A stretch of DNA of 52,514 nt from a virus: the IMG/VR virus record IMGVR_UViG_3300017752_000017, positions 1 through 52,514 of that record; one strand, 5' to 3'. The translations under genes were made by a program, and so were the position numbers. A model generated the notes under the pieces. It was not told the DNA's origin. It saw only the letters and a list, made by a program, of their open reading frames with translations, and did not search any database. Shown here piece by piece: positions 24,848-33,086 of the stretch (positions within the stretch are counted from its first letter, which is position 1; each line of letters begins with the position of its first letter).

Positions 24848-25243
24848 ATGAGCAACAAAGTTATTTCATTCGTAGATAGTGTAGGTCGAGTTATTGTCGG
24901 TCGTGAAGCCCAAGAGAAGAATACTGATTCTAAACTGGCTATTTCAAATCCATCTGTCGTGAACATTAATGTCAATCAGGAGTCTGGTAACATCTCCGTA
25001 CAACTCTTGCCTTATATTTTCCGTGAGTTTATTTCGGCTGAGGCGAGATTTGAGAGTCATGTTTGGTTCTTTAACCGGAGTCAAATCACCACTGCAGAGA
25101 GTTTTGATATTGACTCATCTGTAGAAAATCAATACATTCAAATTTTTGAGACGGTACCAGCTCCAGTTGAAAATGTTTCGACAGAACAAGCGGAGGAAAC
25201 TGTCGAGTTGTTCGATGAAGAACCAGCCGTAGAATCAACCTAG
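24848..25243 (+). CDS. Conserved hypothetical protein between gp43 and uvsX
   Basis: A 131-aa protein of an N-terminal beta-rich part (VISFVDSVGRVIVGREAQ; AISNPSVVNINVN; LLPYIFREFIS) and an acidic tail (VELFDEEPAVEST). The opening resembles a small protein found between polymerase and uvsX in other marine T4-like phages. Function unknown; position suggests a replication-linked role. It has its own promoter and is followed by a strong terminator. Confidence 0.75.
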   Translation: MSNKVISFVDSVGRVIVGREAQEKNTDSKLAISNPSVVNINVNQESGNISVQLLPYIFREFISAEARFESHVWFFNRSQITTAESFDIDSSVENQYIQIFETVPAPVENVSTEQAEETVELFDEEPAVEST

Positions 25244-25265
25244 TTTACAAACACAACAATTAACC

Positions 25266-25297
25266 AAGCCTAGGTACTCCGGTCCTAGGCTTTTTTT
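25266..25297 (+). terminator. Rho-independent terminator
   Basis: A perfect 9-bp stem AAGCCTAGG (25266-25274) / CCTAGGCTT (25284-25292) with a 9-nt loop, running into seven T. It separates the 131-aa gene from uvsX; the uvsX -35 element follows at once. Confidence 0.9.
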
Positions 25298-25299
25298 AT

Positions 25300-25334
25300 T
25301 TGCCTTTGTCTAGCTAGAATCTATAATATGTTAT
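25300..25334 (+). promoter_or_regulatory. Early-type promoter of uvsX
   Basis: TTGCCT (25300-25305), 16-bp spacer, TATAAT (25322-25327), 7 nt, ATG 25335. It begins a few bases after the terminator T-run. Confidence 0.75.
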
Positions 25335-26396
25335 ATGACTTCAATAGACAAAGACACATTAAAAATTTTTGATAAATTAGACAAGCTAAACCCGGAAGCA
25401 AAATTTCTCTCAGAAAGCGCGCTATCGAGTGTGACCGAATGGCATGACACAGGTTGTATGGTGTTGAATGCAATATGTTCTGGTAGTTTATATGGAGGTA
25501 TACCCAAGGGTCGCATTGTCGGCTTCGCAGGTCCAAGCCAAGCCGGTAAAACATATATCACTAATAAAATTTTAGCCCGGGCCCAATCTGAAGGTCTCAT
25601 CCCGGTAATTTTCGATACTGAAATGGCGGTTGATGAAGCTGCTTGTAAGAGTAGTGGTCTAGACTCATCGAGCGTCAAATACGTACCGGTACAGACCGTT
25701 GAAGATTGTCGGAATCAGCTCGTCGCATTTCTGGATAGTGTGATTGAAGCCAAAGCTCAAGGCCGGTTCATCATATGTATAGATTCACTTGGTAATTTAG
25801 CAAGTCAGAAAGAGATTGATGATGTTGAGAAGGGTAAAACAGCGATGGACATGGGAACTAGAGCCAAGGGTCTGAAGAGCATGATGCGGACACTCACATT
25901 CAAAGCTGCACATGCAAACACAACTATATTATTTGTCAATCATACATATGACGACCCAGCGGCTATGTTCCCTACTCTTGTCAAGCAACAGAGTGGAGGT
26001 AAAGGTCCAGTGTATCTGGCAAGTGTTCTTGTACAACTGGCCAAACGCGACGAGAAGCAAGATAAAAATAATGAAGATGATGAAATGCTACCGGATGCTA
26101 ACAAATATAGTGGAGTAACATTAAGAGCTCTAACAATAAAAAATCGTTTTGTTCCTCCGTTTTTAGAAGCTGAAATGTATCTAAATTTTAAGACTGGTTT
26201 AGACAAATACTCTGGGTTGAGAGAAATGGCTATCAATCACGGAGCATTACAACAAAATGGTAGTACATACTGTTTACCAGACGGTAGCAAACTCGGCTAC
26301 TTTAAAAACTGGTGTAAAAATACAGAATTATGGGACGACAAGATATTACCAATACTTGAAGAAAATCTTAAGAAGTCCTTCCGGTATGGTAGTTAA
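25335..26396 (+). CDS. uvsX: Recombinase UvsX (RecA-like)
   Basis: A 353-aa strand-exchange recombinase. Walker A GPSQAGKT (66-73), an FDTEMAVDE strand, Walker B FIICIDSLGNLAS, and MVNHT-like ILFVNHTYDDP are in RecA order. It works with UvsY and gp32. The 3' end overlaps the minus-strand 59-aa gene by 4 bp. Confidence 0.95.
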   Translation: MTSIDKDTLKIFDKLDKLNPEAKFLSESALSSVTEWHDTGCMVLNAICSGSLYGGIPKGRIVGFAGPSQAGKTYITNKILARAQSEGLIPVIFDTEMAVDEAACKSSGLDSSSVKYVPVQTVEDCRNQLVAFLDSVIEAKAQGRFIICIDSLGNLASQKEIDDVEKGKTAMDMGTRAKGLKSMMRTLTFKAAHANTTILFVNHTYDDPAAMFPTLVKQQSGGKGPVYLASVLVQLAKRDEKQDKNNEDDEMLPDANKYSGVTLRALTIKNRFVPPFLEAEMYLNFKTGLDKYSGLREMAINHGALQQNGSTYCLPDGSKLGYFKNWCKNTELWDDKILPILEENLKKSFRYGS

Positions 26397-26572
26397 TCTT
26401 TCTTGACATCCTCTACACTTATCAAACCTTTGCGAATAAACTGCCCGGAGCTAGGGCAAATCCAATGAGCTTCAGAATAAATTTTTCCCAAGTATTCACG
26501 TTGTCTTATTCTAGGCTTGACGAGGTCTCCCGTGTATGGAGATCTGATAGGCTGTGGGTTTACTGTATCCAT
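26393..26572 (-). CDS. Small conserved protein, 59 aa
   Basis: A 59-aa protein with a compact pattern VNPQPIRSPYTGDLVKPRI, then SEAHWICPSSGQFIRKGLIS. I recall similar short proteins in marine T4-like phages, without a known function. ATG 26572 is preferred over the longer frame because it lies 5 nt after a late-type box. It is a lone minus-strand late gene inside the early plus-strand region. Confidence 0.7.
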   Translation of the reverse strand: MDTVNPQPIRSPYTGDLVKPRIRQREYLGKIYSEAHWICPSSGQFIRKGLISVEDVKKD

Positions 26573-26585
26573 AAGAATATTTAGT
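26573..26585 (-). promoter_or_regulatory. Late-type promoter, leaderless geometry
   Basis: Minus strand ACTAAATA (26585-26578), TTCTT, then ATG 26572. It is divergent to the queC promoter, partly sharing bases with that promoter's weak -35 region. Confidence 0.6.
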
Positions 26586-26618
26586 CGCAAACAATAAAAA
26601 TTATACTATAATAAGAAT
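26585..26618 (+). promoter_or_regulatory. Early-type promoter of queC
   Basis: TATAAT (26607-26612), 6 nt, then ATG 26619. At the usual 16-bp distance there is only TCGCAA (26585-26590), a weak -35. Confidence 0.6.
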
Positions 26619-27326
26619 ATGAAGAAATGTGTGGTACCTGTTAGCGGTGGAATAGATTCAACAGTAATACTATATCTTGCTCTGAGCGAGGGGTATGAAG
26701 TGTTTCCTGTGAGTTATGATTACGGTCAGAAACATAAAGAAAAGGAATTGCTCTGCGCGGAACGTAATGTGTACCGAACAACAAATCAAAATACAAAAGT
26801 GTTAGATTTACGTTTCTTTAAAGATATTGTGACTACTAGCGCACTCACAAACGATGATATTGATGTTGCTAAAACAAGAGATGTTCTAGGAGATCCTCAG
26901 ACAGTAAATTATGTACCAAATCGTAACATGATGATGTTGTCAATATGTACTGCATATGCAGAGTCAATCGGAGCTGAGACTGTGTTTCATGGAGCTGCTC
27001 TTGTGGATAGCCAGGCTGGTTTCTGGGACGGTTCAAAGGAGTTTTTAGATGCAATAAACAAAGTGAATGCTCTAAACAGACGAACTCATATCAAAATTTC
27101 AGCACCACTGATATTGAAGAGCAAGAAGGACATAATACAAATGGGAATGAAGCTAGGTGTTGACTTTTCATTGACATGGACATGTTACGAAGGAAAAGCA
27201 CAAGCTTGTGGTGAGTGTACTGCATGCAGCTCGAGAATACAAGGATTCATCGATGCAGGTTATAAAGACCCGGTGCAGTATAGCCGTGACATACCATGGA
27301 GTAAGTTTAATTTAACAGAAGTGTAA
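26619..27326 (+). CDS. queC: 7-cyano-7-deazaguanine (preQ0) synthase QueC
   Basis: A 235-aa ATP-dependent enzyme converting 7-carboxy-7-deazaguanine and ammonia to preQ0. The N-terminal PP-loop is VPVSGGIDSTVILYLAL (SGGIDS), YVPNRNMMML matches the QueC substrate region, and CYEGKAQACGECTACSSR provides the four zinc cysteines. Full length. The class II amidotransferase starts 1 nt after its stop, so they are probably made together. Confidence 0.95.
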   Translation: MKKCVVPVSGGIDSTVILYLALSEGYEVFPVSYDYGQKHKEKELLCAERNVYRTTNQNTKVLDLRFFKDIVTTSALTNDDIDVAKTRDVLGDPQTVNYVPNRNMMMLSICTAYAESIGAETVFHGAALVDSQAGFWDGSKEFLDAINKVNALNRRTHIKISAPLILKSKKDIIQMGMKLGVDFSLTWTCYEGKAQACGECTACSSRIQGFIDAGYKDPVQYSRDIPWSKFNLTEV

Positions 27327-27327
27327 C

Positions 27328-27993
27328 ATGTGTGGTATATTCGGAGCAAAAGATTTTAAACGATTTGAGAAGCTATATATAAAAAATTGTGATCGAGGAA
27401 ATTTCGCTCATGGCTTTGTGTATGTCAACAGAAACGGTTCTATGTATATCAAGAAAAATAGAGGTGTATGTTCATTGACTGGTCAATACGCTTGGCAACA
27501 TCAATTACAGTATGATATGTATCTAGGTCATACACAAGCACCAACATCTGCAGAAAGAGATTACACATCCTGCTATTCACATCCATTCGATGTTGGTAAT
27601 TTTATAGTCGCACATAACGGTGTATTAGAAAATCATCTCGATTTAGCCATTGAACATCGAATTGACCCAAGTGAAATCAAAGTCGATAGTCAAATATTCC
27701 CTATGCTGATGGATGATTTGTTTGTTGGTAGTGATGTCCTTGCGATACAAGAAACATGTAGTATGATAAAAGGTATATTCGCATGCTGGGTATTTTGTAA
27801 GCATACTAAATTAACATATGTTGTAAAAAATGGCAGTACACTTTACACGAACAAAAACCGAACTACATTTTCATCGATAAAAGTTGAAGATGTTGATCAG
27901 GAGTTAAATGACGGTATCGTATACTGTTTCACTACTGAAGGTCTAGCAGAAGTCGGTGAATTCAAGACCGATAATCCTTTTTTTATATTATGA
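27328..27993 (+). CDS. Class II glutamine amidotransferase beside queC
   Basis: A 221-aa Ntn-type glutaminase domain: nucleophile Cys2 in MCGIFG, DRGNFAHGFVY, GHTQAPTSAER (glutamine-binding Arg region) and VAHNGVLEN. It releases ammonia from glutamine for a partner. There is no synthase domain, so the partner is separate; queC, 1 nt upstream, is the obvious candidate. In known Gat-QueC proteins such a domain is fused to a QueC-like part and makes archaeosine-type amidines from preQ0. Here the two parts are separate genes, and that role is inference. It overlaps the next gene as ATGA. Confidence 0.85.
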   Translation: MCGIFGAKDFKRFEKLYIKNCDRGNFAHGFVYVNRNGSMYIKKNRGVCSLTGQYAWQHQLQYDMYLGHTQAPTSAERDYTSCYSHPFDVGNFIVAHNGVLENHLDLAIEHRIDPSEIKVDSQIFPMLMDDLFVGSDVLAIQETCSMIKGIFACWVFCKHTKLTYVVKNGSTLYTNKNRTTFSSIKVEDVDQELNDGIVYCFTTEGLAEVGEFKTDNPFFIL

Positions 27994-28187
27994 ATAATTA
28001 TGCTATAACATACGAGCTACAAAATTATGACCTGACATTTGTTAGATACGTCCAATCACAGAATACTGATGATGCGATTAGACAGTTTAACACTACATGT
28101 CGATCAGAACACCCGAACAAGCTTACAAAAGTTTTGCGGATCCGTAAAGTCAAGGAGCAACAGGATAAGATAGTAGTATCACAATGA
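27990..28187 (+). CDS. Small hypothetical protein, 65 aa
   Basis: A 65-aa protein, ATGA-coupled on both sides (amidotransferase and glycosyltransferase). It reads as a small alpha-beta domain: NYAITYELQNYDLTFVRYV, then NTDDAIRQFNTTC and a basic tail LRIRKVKEQQ. It resembles no family I know. Part of the queC unit. Confidence 0.65.
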   Translation: MNNYAITYELQNYDLTFVRYVQSQNTDDAIRQFNTTCRSEHPNKLTKVLRIRKVKEQQDKIVVSQ

Positions 28188-28888
28188 AACCAATATTAAT
28201 AGTAAGCTGTACTAGAGGTACAAAATCTAGTACTAAAATTTACCAAAGCATGAACATATTGTCAGGTGGTGAAGTCAAGCTAAATATTGTTGAGAATAAT
28301 GACGAAAGCTTACCTGTAGTATACAACAGGTTTCTAAATAAAAAGACACAGAACAAACACGACATTGTGCTGTTTGTACACGATGATGTGTATATTGATG
28401 ATTTAAAACTCCGCGGCAAGTTGTATAGTAATATGTGTGTGTATGATATTGTCGGTCTCGCAGGATGTATCAAGCCGGTTATTAAAAAACCAACCTTGTG
28501 GCACCTGATGACGTCACGAGAAAACCTAAGAGGTTCTGTTGCTCATCCAGTTAAACCAGTTACTAAGACCGGAACAGATGAGTATGTTATATCAAACACG
28601 TCGTTTGGCTACACACCATGTCGAGTGGCCATAATCGATGGTTTGTTCATGGCAGTTAATCTCAAAAAGATTCTTAAAACCGGGTGGAAATTCAATGAAA
28701 ATTTTGATTTTCATCATTATGATATTGCTAGTTGTCTAGATGCAAATAAATTGAGATTAAAAATAGGTGTTGCGCCAATACATGTGATACACGATTCTCC
28801 AGGATTGCTCGACGTTAACGATATATCATGGACCAAATCACAAGAAAAATTATTAGAGTTATATGGAACAACAAACAACAGCGATTGA
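28184..28888 (+). CDS. StrF-like glycosyltransferase (Glyco_tranf_2_5)
   Basis: A 234-aa GT-A-type enzyme. PILIVSCTRGTKSSTKIYQS opens the fold, VLFVHDDVYIDDL carries the DxD-like motif near residue 68, then IDGLFMAVNL and FDFHHYDIASCLDA, as in StrF-type transferases. It lies in the queC unit and overlaps the gp41 helicase gene by 26 bp. Linked expression with the preQ0 genes makes sugar addition to a modified base a thinkable role, but nothing in the sequence shows the acceptor. Confidence 0.75.
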   Translation: MKPILIVSCTRGTKSSTKIYQSMNILSGGEVKLNIVENNDESLPVVYNRFLNKKTQNKHDIVLFVHDDVYIDDLKLRGKLYSNMCVYDIVGLAGCIKPVIKKPTLWHLMTSRENLRGSVAHPVKPVTKTGTDEYVISNTSFGYTPCRVAIIDGLFMAVNLKKILKTGWKFNENFDFHHYDIASCLDANKLRLKIGVAPIHVIHDSPGLLDVNDISWTKSQEKLLELYGTTNNSD

Positions 28889-30245
28889 CCTAGATTTTTA
28901 TGAGAGAGTGATAATATATCACTGCTTGACAGATGAGTCATATCTTGGTACAATAATTGAGTATATCGATTCAGATTATTTTACAGATAGGAGCATAAAG
29001 GATATAATCCGTGTCGTTGTAGATTTCCACAGAGATAGAGACCAGGTACCTACTCTGACAGAAATCAAAGCTCGGCTTGTGACGACTGATCTAGTTAGTA
29101 GTTTCAAAGTAGTCGTTGAGTATATCAAAACATTCGATCAAAAATTTAATAAAGACGAATTATACTCTAACACTGAACAATTTTTTAAGCAAAAGGCAGT
29201 GTATAACACCATGCTGTCAGTTGCAGAGAAATGTGACACAGGAGAGGTCGACACTAGTGATATTTTGAATAAGTTTGAGAGTGCATGTAACATTACATTA
29301 GATGTCAATCACGGGTTGGATTATTTTAATGAAATAGATACACATGTAAAAGATCTGTTACAGCAAGACAGCACCATTTCAACCGGTTGGAAGTGGTTGG
29401 ATGAGAGACTAGGTGGTGGGTTTTTAGAGAATGGTAGAGCAATATACGTGTTCGCTGGTGAAACAAACATCGGTAAGTCAATATTTTTAGGTAACATAGC
29501 AGTGAACCTGGCCGAGCAGGGCAAAACAGTGTTGTTGGTGACATTAGAAATGTCTGAACTTGTTTATGCCAAGAGATTGAGCACACAGATAACACAGATA
29601 CCAATCAATGAATTATCAACACAAACAGAATTTCTTAAGGAGAGTGTTTTAGAATATAAACAAGATAAACCAAATTCTCGTATATTGATCAAAGAATTTC
29701 CTCCTAGCACAATAACATGTTCACAATTACAAGCATATGTAAAAAAACTACAAAACTCTGGAATTAAAATTGATGCAATTGTTTTAGATTACGTTAATCT
29801 GTTAACAACACAAGCAGGTGTGAATTCATATGAACGAGTAAAATATGTTACAGAGAAATTGAGAGCACTTAGTTATGTATTTTCCTGCCCTGTAATCACT
29901 GCAACACAATTAAATCGTACCGGTTATAATGAAATTAACCCGGGGTTAGAAACTGTAGGAGAGAGTTACGGTCTAGCAGCAACAGCTGATTGTATGTTTA
30001 GTATTTGGCAAGAAGAGGAAGATGCTGAACTCGGCATAATTAAATTGGGTTTGATGAAAAACCGTTTCGGTCAGAACTTTGGTAGTTGTACACTAGCTAT
30101 TGATTATTCGACCTTGACCTTAAGAGAAGATCCGAGTTTAGCAGAATCACTACCAGAAGAGTCTGATGCCACAAAGCCAACAGAATTCACACAGAGTGAC
30201 GGAATCTTAACTAGCACACTAGATTTTCTCAACGATATAAAGTGA
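28863..30245 (+). CDS. 41: Replicative helicase gp41 (DnaB-like)
   Basis: A 460-aa hexameric replicative helicase. A short N-terminal domain is followed by the RecA-like ATPase: STGWKWLDERLGGG, Walker A GETNIGKS (199-206), VLLVTLEMSE, Walker B AIVLDYVNLL, and ITATQLNR. It unwinds DNA ahead of gp43 and activates the primase gp61. Length is close to T4 gp41 (475 aa). Confidence 0.95.
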   Translation: MEQQTTAIDLDFYERVIIYHCLTDESYLGTIIEYIDSDYFTDRSIKDIIRVVVDFHRDRDQVPTLTEIKARLVTTDLVSSFKVVVEYIKTFDQKFNKDELYSNTEQFFKQKAVYNTMLSVAEKCDTGEVDTSDILNKFESACNITLDVNHGLDYFNEIDTHVKDLLQQDSTISTGWKWLDERLGGGFLENGRAIYVFAGETNIGKSIFLGNIAVNLAEQGKTVLLVTLEMSELVYAKRLSTQITQIPINELSTQTEFLKESVLEYKQDKPNSRILIKEFPPSTITCSQLQAYVKKLQNSGIKIDAIVLDYVNLLTTQAGVNSYERVKYVTEKLRALSYVFSCPVITATQLNRTGYNEINPGLETVGESYGLAATADCMFSIWQEEEDAELGIIKLGLMKNRFGQNFGSCTLAIDYSTLTLREDPSLAESLPEESDATKPTEFTQSDGILTSTLDFLNDIK

Positions 30246-30246
30246 G

Positions 30247-30283
30247 TTGATATTCATCATTTTACCTAGTAAATATATCGATA
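30247..30283 (+). promoter_or_regulatory. Possible early-type promoter of the DHH gene
   Basis: TTGATA (30247-30252), 16-bp spacer, GTAAAT (30269-30274), 9 nt, ATG 30284. The -10 is poor, so this is tentative. Confidence 0.4.
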
Positions 30284-31201
30284 ATGCCACACAAAAACAA
30301 AATACATGTTTTTACCGATTGTGATTTAGATGGAGCCGGCGCATACTTAATGCTATGTCTAGCAACAAAGCAAAAGTTACCATATACTACCCTCAGGGTT
30401 GTTGATGCAGCTGAAAAAATTGGCGCTTGGTTGGATAATAATGACTTGCAAAGTTATGACCGAGTTTATATCGCTGATCTTGACATAAGTCAATCACCCG
30501 GTTTAATTGAAAGACTCGACCATCCAAATGTGACTGTGATTGACCATCACAAGCAACATATTGATTCCAAGGACCGATACAATCATGCAGATACAATGAT
30601 AAGAACTGACACATCGACGACAAAAATTGTATACAAGATGTTCAATTTAAGTGAGTCACTATCTAGTGAACAGAAATTATTAGTGCTGATGGTTGATGAT
30701 TATGATTCGTATAAATTTAAGGTACCAAAATCTCATGAGTTGAATATAATATTCTGGTCATATCAGGGAGACCGAATCGCAAAATTTATAGATGAGTTCG
30801 GTATTGGTTTTGTGTCATTCAATCAACAACAACAAAACATAATACAATTTTATAATAAAAAACTTCACAACATAAAAAGTAATCTTGACGTACACACAAC
30901 AAGCATCAGCATTCAAGGTAAGACGAGAAGAATAGTAGCCGTATTTGCTGATTCATGTATCAATGATGTCGCGGATTACATTATAAAAAATTATAAATGT
31001 GATATCGGTATGGTTATTAATCTCAGATCAAATAAGGTGTCTATACGTCGATCTCAATCCGATCAAACAGACCTCAACAAATTAGCGGAAAAGCTGTTTG
31101 ATCAAGGAGGTGGTCATGTTGATGCATCCGGGGGTGTGATATGTGAGAAATTTCTAGCATTCTCAAAACTGTTTGAACCAATGAAAATAAAGCAAATCTG
31201 A
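30284..31201 (+). CDS. DHH-family phosphoesterase
   Basis: A 305-aa DHH/DHHA1 protein, related to RecJ and nanoRNase/c-di-AMP phosphodiesterases. Metal-binding motifs: FTDCDLDGAG, IADLDIS, VIDHHKQH (the DHH), and a C-terminal GGGHVDASGG. It could degrade short RNA or single-stranded DNA, or a signalling nucleotide. It sits between gp41 and gp32, suggesting nucleic-acid work during replication. It overlaps the next gene by 1 nt. Confidence 0.85.
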   Translation: MPHKNKIHVFTDCDLDGAGAYLMLCLATKQKLPYTTLRVVDAAEKIGAWLDNNDLQSYDRVYIADLDISQSPGLIERLDHPNVTVIDHHKQHIDSKDRYNHADTMIRTDTSTTKIVYKMFNLSESLSSEQKLLVLMVDDYDSYKFKVPKSHELNIIFWSYQGDRIAKFIDEFGIGFVSFNQQQQNIIQFYNKKLHNIKSNLDVHTTSISIQGKTRRIVAVFADSCINDVADYIIKNYKCDIGMVINLRSNKVSIRRSQSDQTDLNKLAEKLFDQGGGHVDASGGVICEKFLAFSKLFEPMKIKQI

Positions 31202-31509
31202 TGGGAAAATTAACACAGAGTATATTAGGCGGTGACCCGACATATCAAACATATAAAAAGGAATATAATCATTTGTTTTTGTCTTTCTGCACACTGGTGT
31301 GTCACATGAATAATAAGAAGCTAAATCTCCCGAACATATTCATAATAATTTTAAAACATAAAGACATGAGAGAGTTGTACAAGAGTATGATGTGTATAGA
31401 TAGTGACTATGATGCATGTAAGAAATTCTTAGAATATGATCCCACGTTATACAAGTCAAAGTATATTAAAAATTTCATCACAAATAACAATATAGAAGAA
31501 TTAATATAG
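31201..31509 (+). CDS. Hypothetical protein, 102 aa
   Basis: A 102-aa helical, Lys-rich protein (YKKEYNHLFLSFCTLVCHM; CKKFLEYDPTLYKSKYIKNF). Position before gp32 and a faint resemblance of the last 30 residues to part of T4 gp59 hint at a replication accessory factor, but this is too weak to name it. Start overlaps the DHH stop (TGATG). Confidence 0.6.
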   Translation: MGKLTQSILGGDPTYQTYKKEYNHLFLSFCTLVCHMNNKKLNLPNIFIIILKHKDMRELYKSMMCIDSDYDACKKFLEYDPTLYKSKYIKNFITNNNIEELI

Positions 31510-32186
31510 TGAAAATAACCGAGTACGAAAAACTAATATACAACAAGTATTTGATCTCTTCGAGAACAAACCAAAACAAACCGTTCAAGTTGAGAAAAGA
31601 TTTTTCAGATATTGATGAAAACACATTACACTTATTAAAAAAGTTGTCATTATTTTTCAACAAATTTACACATGTATCTGTAGATGACTTCTTCAATGCA
31701 CCATGGGCAATATATCCGGACCATAATGTGTTTGACCTCAAGTTTTACTCAACACAACGAGCATTAAAAATATACACGCTATACATAAATAGAAGATCCG
31801 CGTCAAGACCAGATACAGAAGAACAGTTATATGACATAAAAAAGTCTCTACAATACATTCTAAAGTTTTGCATATCAAACAAAATACAAGTTTCTGAATA
31901 TATAGACCATAAAACAAACAATGTGTACACATTCATGTTGCACTTAAGAGAGCATAAAGTTAATATATACACATTATTCGGATTTAATAAGTTTGAAAGC
32001 AATATGAACAACATTGACCAAGATCACATCCAATTCATGCTAGGTGAATTGCAGCAAAATATGAGCACCTTTCGCACCAATTATATATCATCCACAAAAG
32101 CAAAACATTTTATTCAATTAGGAATATCAAAAATACAAACAATACAAAATAAAAGCACAAAACAAGTTGAAAATTCAAACAAATAA
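31509..32186 (+). CDS. Hypothetical protein upstream of gp32
   Basis: A 225-aa protein from GTG 31509, predicted mostly helical: DDFFNAPWAIYPDHNVFDL and FYSTQRALKIYTLYINRR are the most distinctive segments. Asn/Lys-rich tail. No family recognised. The gp32 promoter lies inside its last codons. Position suggests a replication or recombination accessory role. Confidence 0.65.
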   Translation: MKITEYEKLIYNKYLISSRTNQNKPFKLRKDFSDIDENTLHLLKKLSLFFNKFTHVSVDDFFNAPWAIYPDHNVFDLKFYSTQRALKIYTLYINRRSASRPDTEEQLYDIKKSLQYILKFCISNKIQVSEYIDHKTNNVYTFMLHLREHKVNIYTLFGFNKFESNMNNIDQDHIQFMLGELQQNMSTFRTNYISSTKAKHFIQLGISKIQTIQNKSTKQVENSNK

Positions 32187-32201
32187 TCTATAATAAAAAC
32201 T
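32167..32201 (+). promoter_or_regulatory. Early-type promoter of gp32
   Basis: TTGAAA (32167-32172), 16-bp spacer, TATAAT (32189-32194), 7 nt, ATG 32202. Both hexamers and the spacing are identical to the folE promoter. Confidence 0.85.
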
Positions 32202-33086
32202 ATGAGCACATTCACTACATCCATGTTCGCAAGCATCAAAGGTGCTTTGCAGAAAGACAACAAACCTGCAAATGCAGTATCTGACATTTTAAGATTTACT
32301 AAAGGTAACAGTTACGTCGTACGATTAGTACCAAACGTCTCAAACCCGGAAAAGACATTTTTTCATTTTTACTCACATGGCTGGGAAAGCTTCGCAACTG
32401 GTCAGTATATATCGGCCGTGAGCCCTCAAACGTTCGGTGAACGTGACCCTATTGCAGAGTTTAGATACAAGGTGAATCGTACTGGTACGGAAGATGATAA
32501 GAATAAAGCTAAATCTATCATCAGATCAGAAAAATGGTTAGTTAATGCATATGTTGTTGATGACCCGATCAACCCGGAAAATAACGGTAAGGTGAAAATT
32601 CTTCGCTATGGTAAGCAGCTGCACAACATTATTATGTCGGCTATTGAAGGTGAAGATGCTCAAGAGCTCGGTCCACGTATATTTGACTTGACAGAAGTTG
32701 GTTGTAGTCTACGGGTCAAGGTTGAAGACCAGGGTGGTTACCCGACATATGTTTCAAGTAAATTCTTGATGCCTGGAGCACTGCCCGGTGTTACAGACGG
32801 TGCTCGGTCTAAAATTGAGCAAGATGTTATTGATTTAGATCAAGTGTTTAAGATTAAGAGCTCTGATGAGTTACAAGAATTGTTAAATGAACATTATCAT
32901 TGTACTGATTCAACTCCTGTACAAGCTACACAACAACCAGTCACTCAAACAACTGCAGCAGATACTACCAAAGTAGATTTAGGTGAAGACGTTGACATGA
33001 CACCAAGTTCACCTCAACCAGCCACAGAGGACGTTGATTTGGATGATGATAAAATAAAAGAATTGTTGCAAGGTTTAGATGAATGA
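32202..33086 (+). CDS. 32: Single-stranded DNA-binding protein gp32
   Basis: A 294-aa protein with the gp32 layout: basic N-terminus (SIKGALQKD), core (ILRFTKGNSYVVRLVPN; ISAVSPQTFGERDPI; LRYGKQLHNII; SSKFLMPGALPG) and an acidic tail ending IKELLQGLDE. It coats single-stranded DNA in replication and recombination. The zinc-ligand cysteines of T4 gp32 are absent in the matching region, so the core is probably zinc-free. Overlaps the next gene by 8 bp. Confidence 0.92.
   Translation: MSTFTTSMFASIKGALQKDNKPANAVSDILRFTKGNSYVVRLVPNVSNPEKTFFHFYSHGWESFATGQYISAVSPQTFGERDPIAEFRYKVNRTGTEDDKNKAKSIIRSEKWLVNAYVVDDPINPENNGKVKILRYGKQLHNIIMSAIEGEDAQELGPRIFDLTEVGCSLRVKVEDQGGYPTYVSSKFLMPGALPGVTDGARSKIEQDVIDLDQVFKIKSSDELQELLNEHYHCTDSTPVQATQQPVTQTTAADTTKVDLGEDVDMTPSSPQPATEDVDLDDDKIKELLQGLDE

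Noticed and set aside
22141-24975. Long antisense frames over DNA polymerase and similar overlaps elsewhere
   Set aside because: They lie opposite strongly conserved coding sequence, lack promoters, Shine-Dalgarno sites and recognisable motifs, and look like chance open frames.
31201-32186. gp59 helicase loader at one of the two genes before gp32
   Set aside because: Only a faint resemblance in the last 30 residues of the 102-aa protein; length and order do not match well enough to name it.
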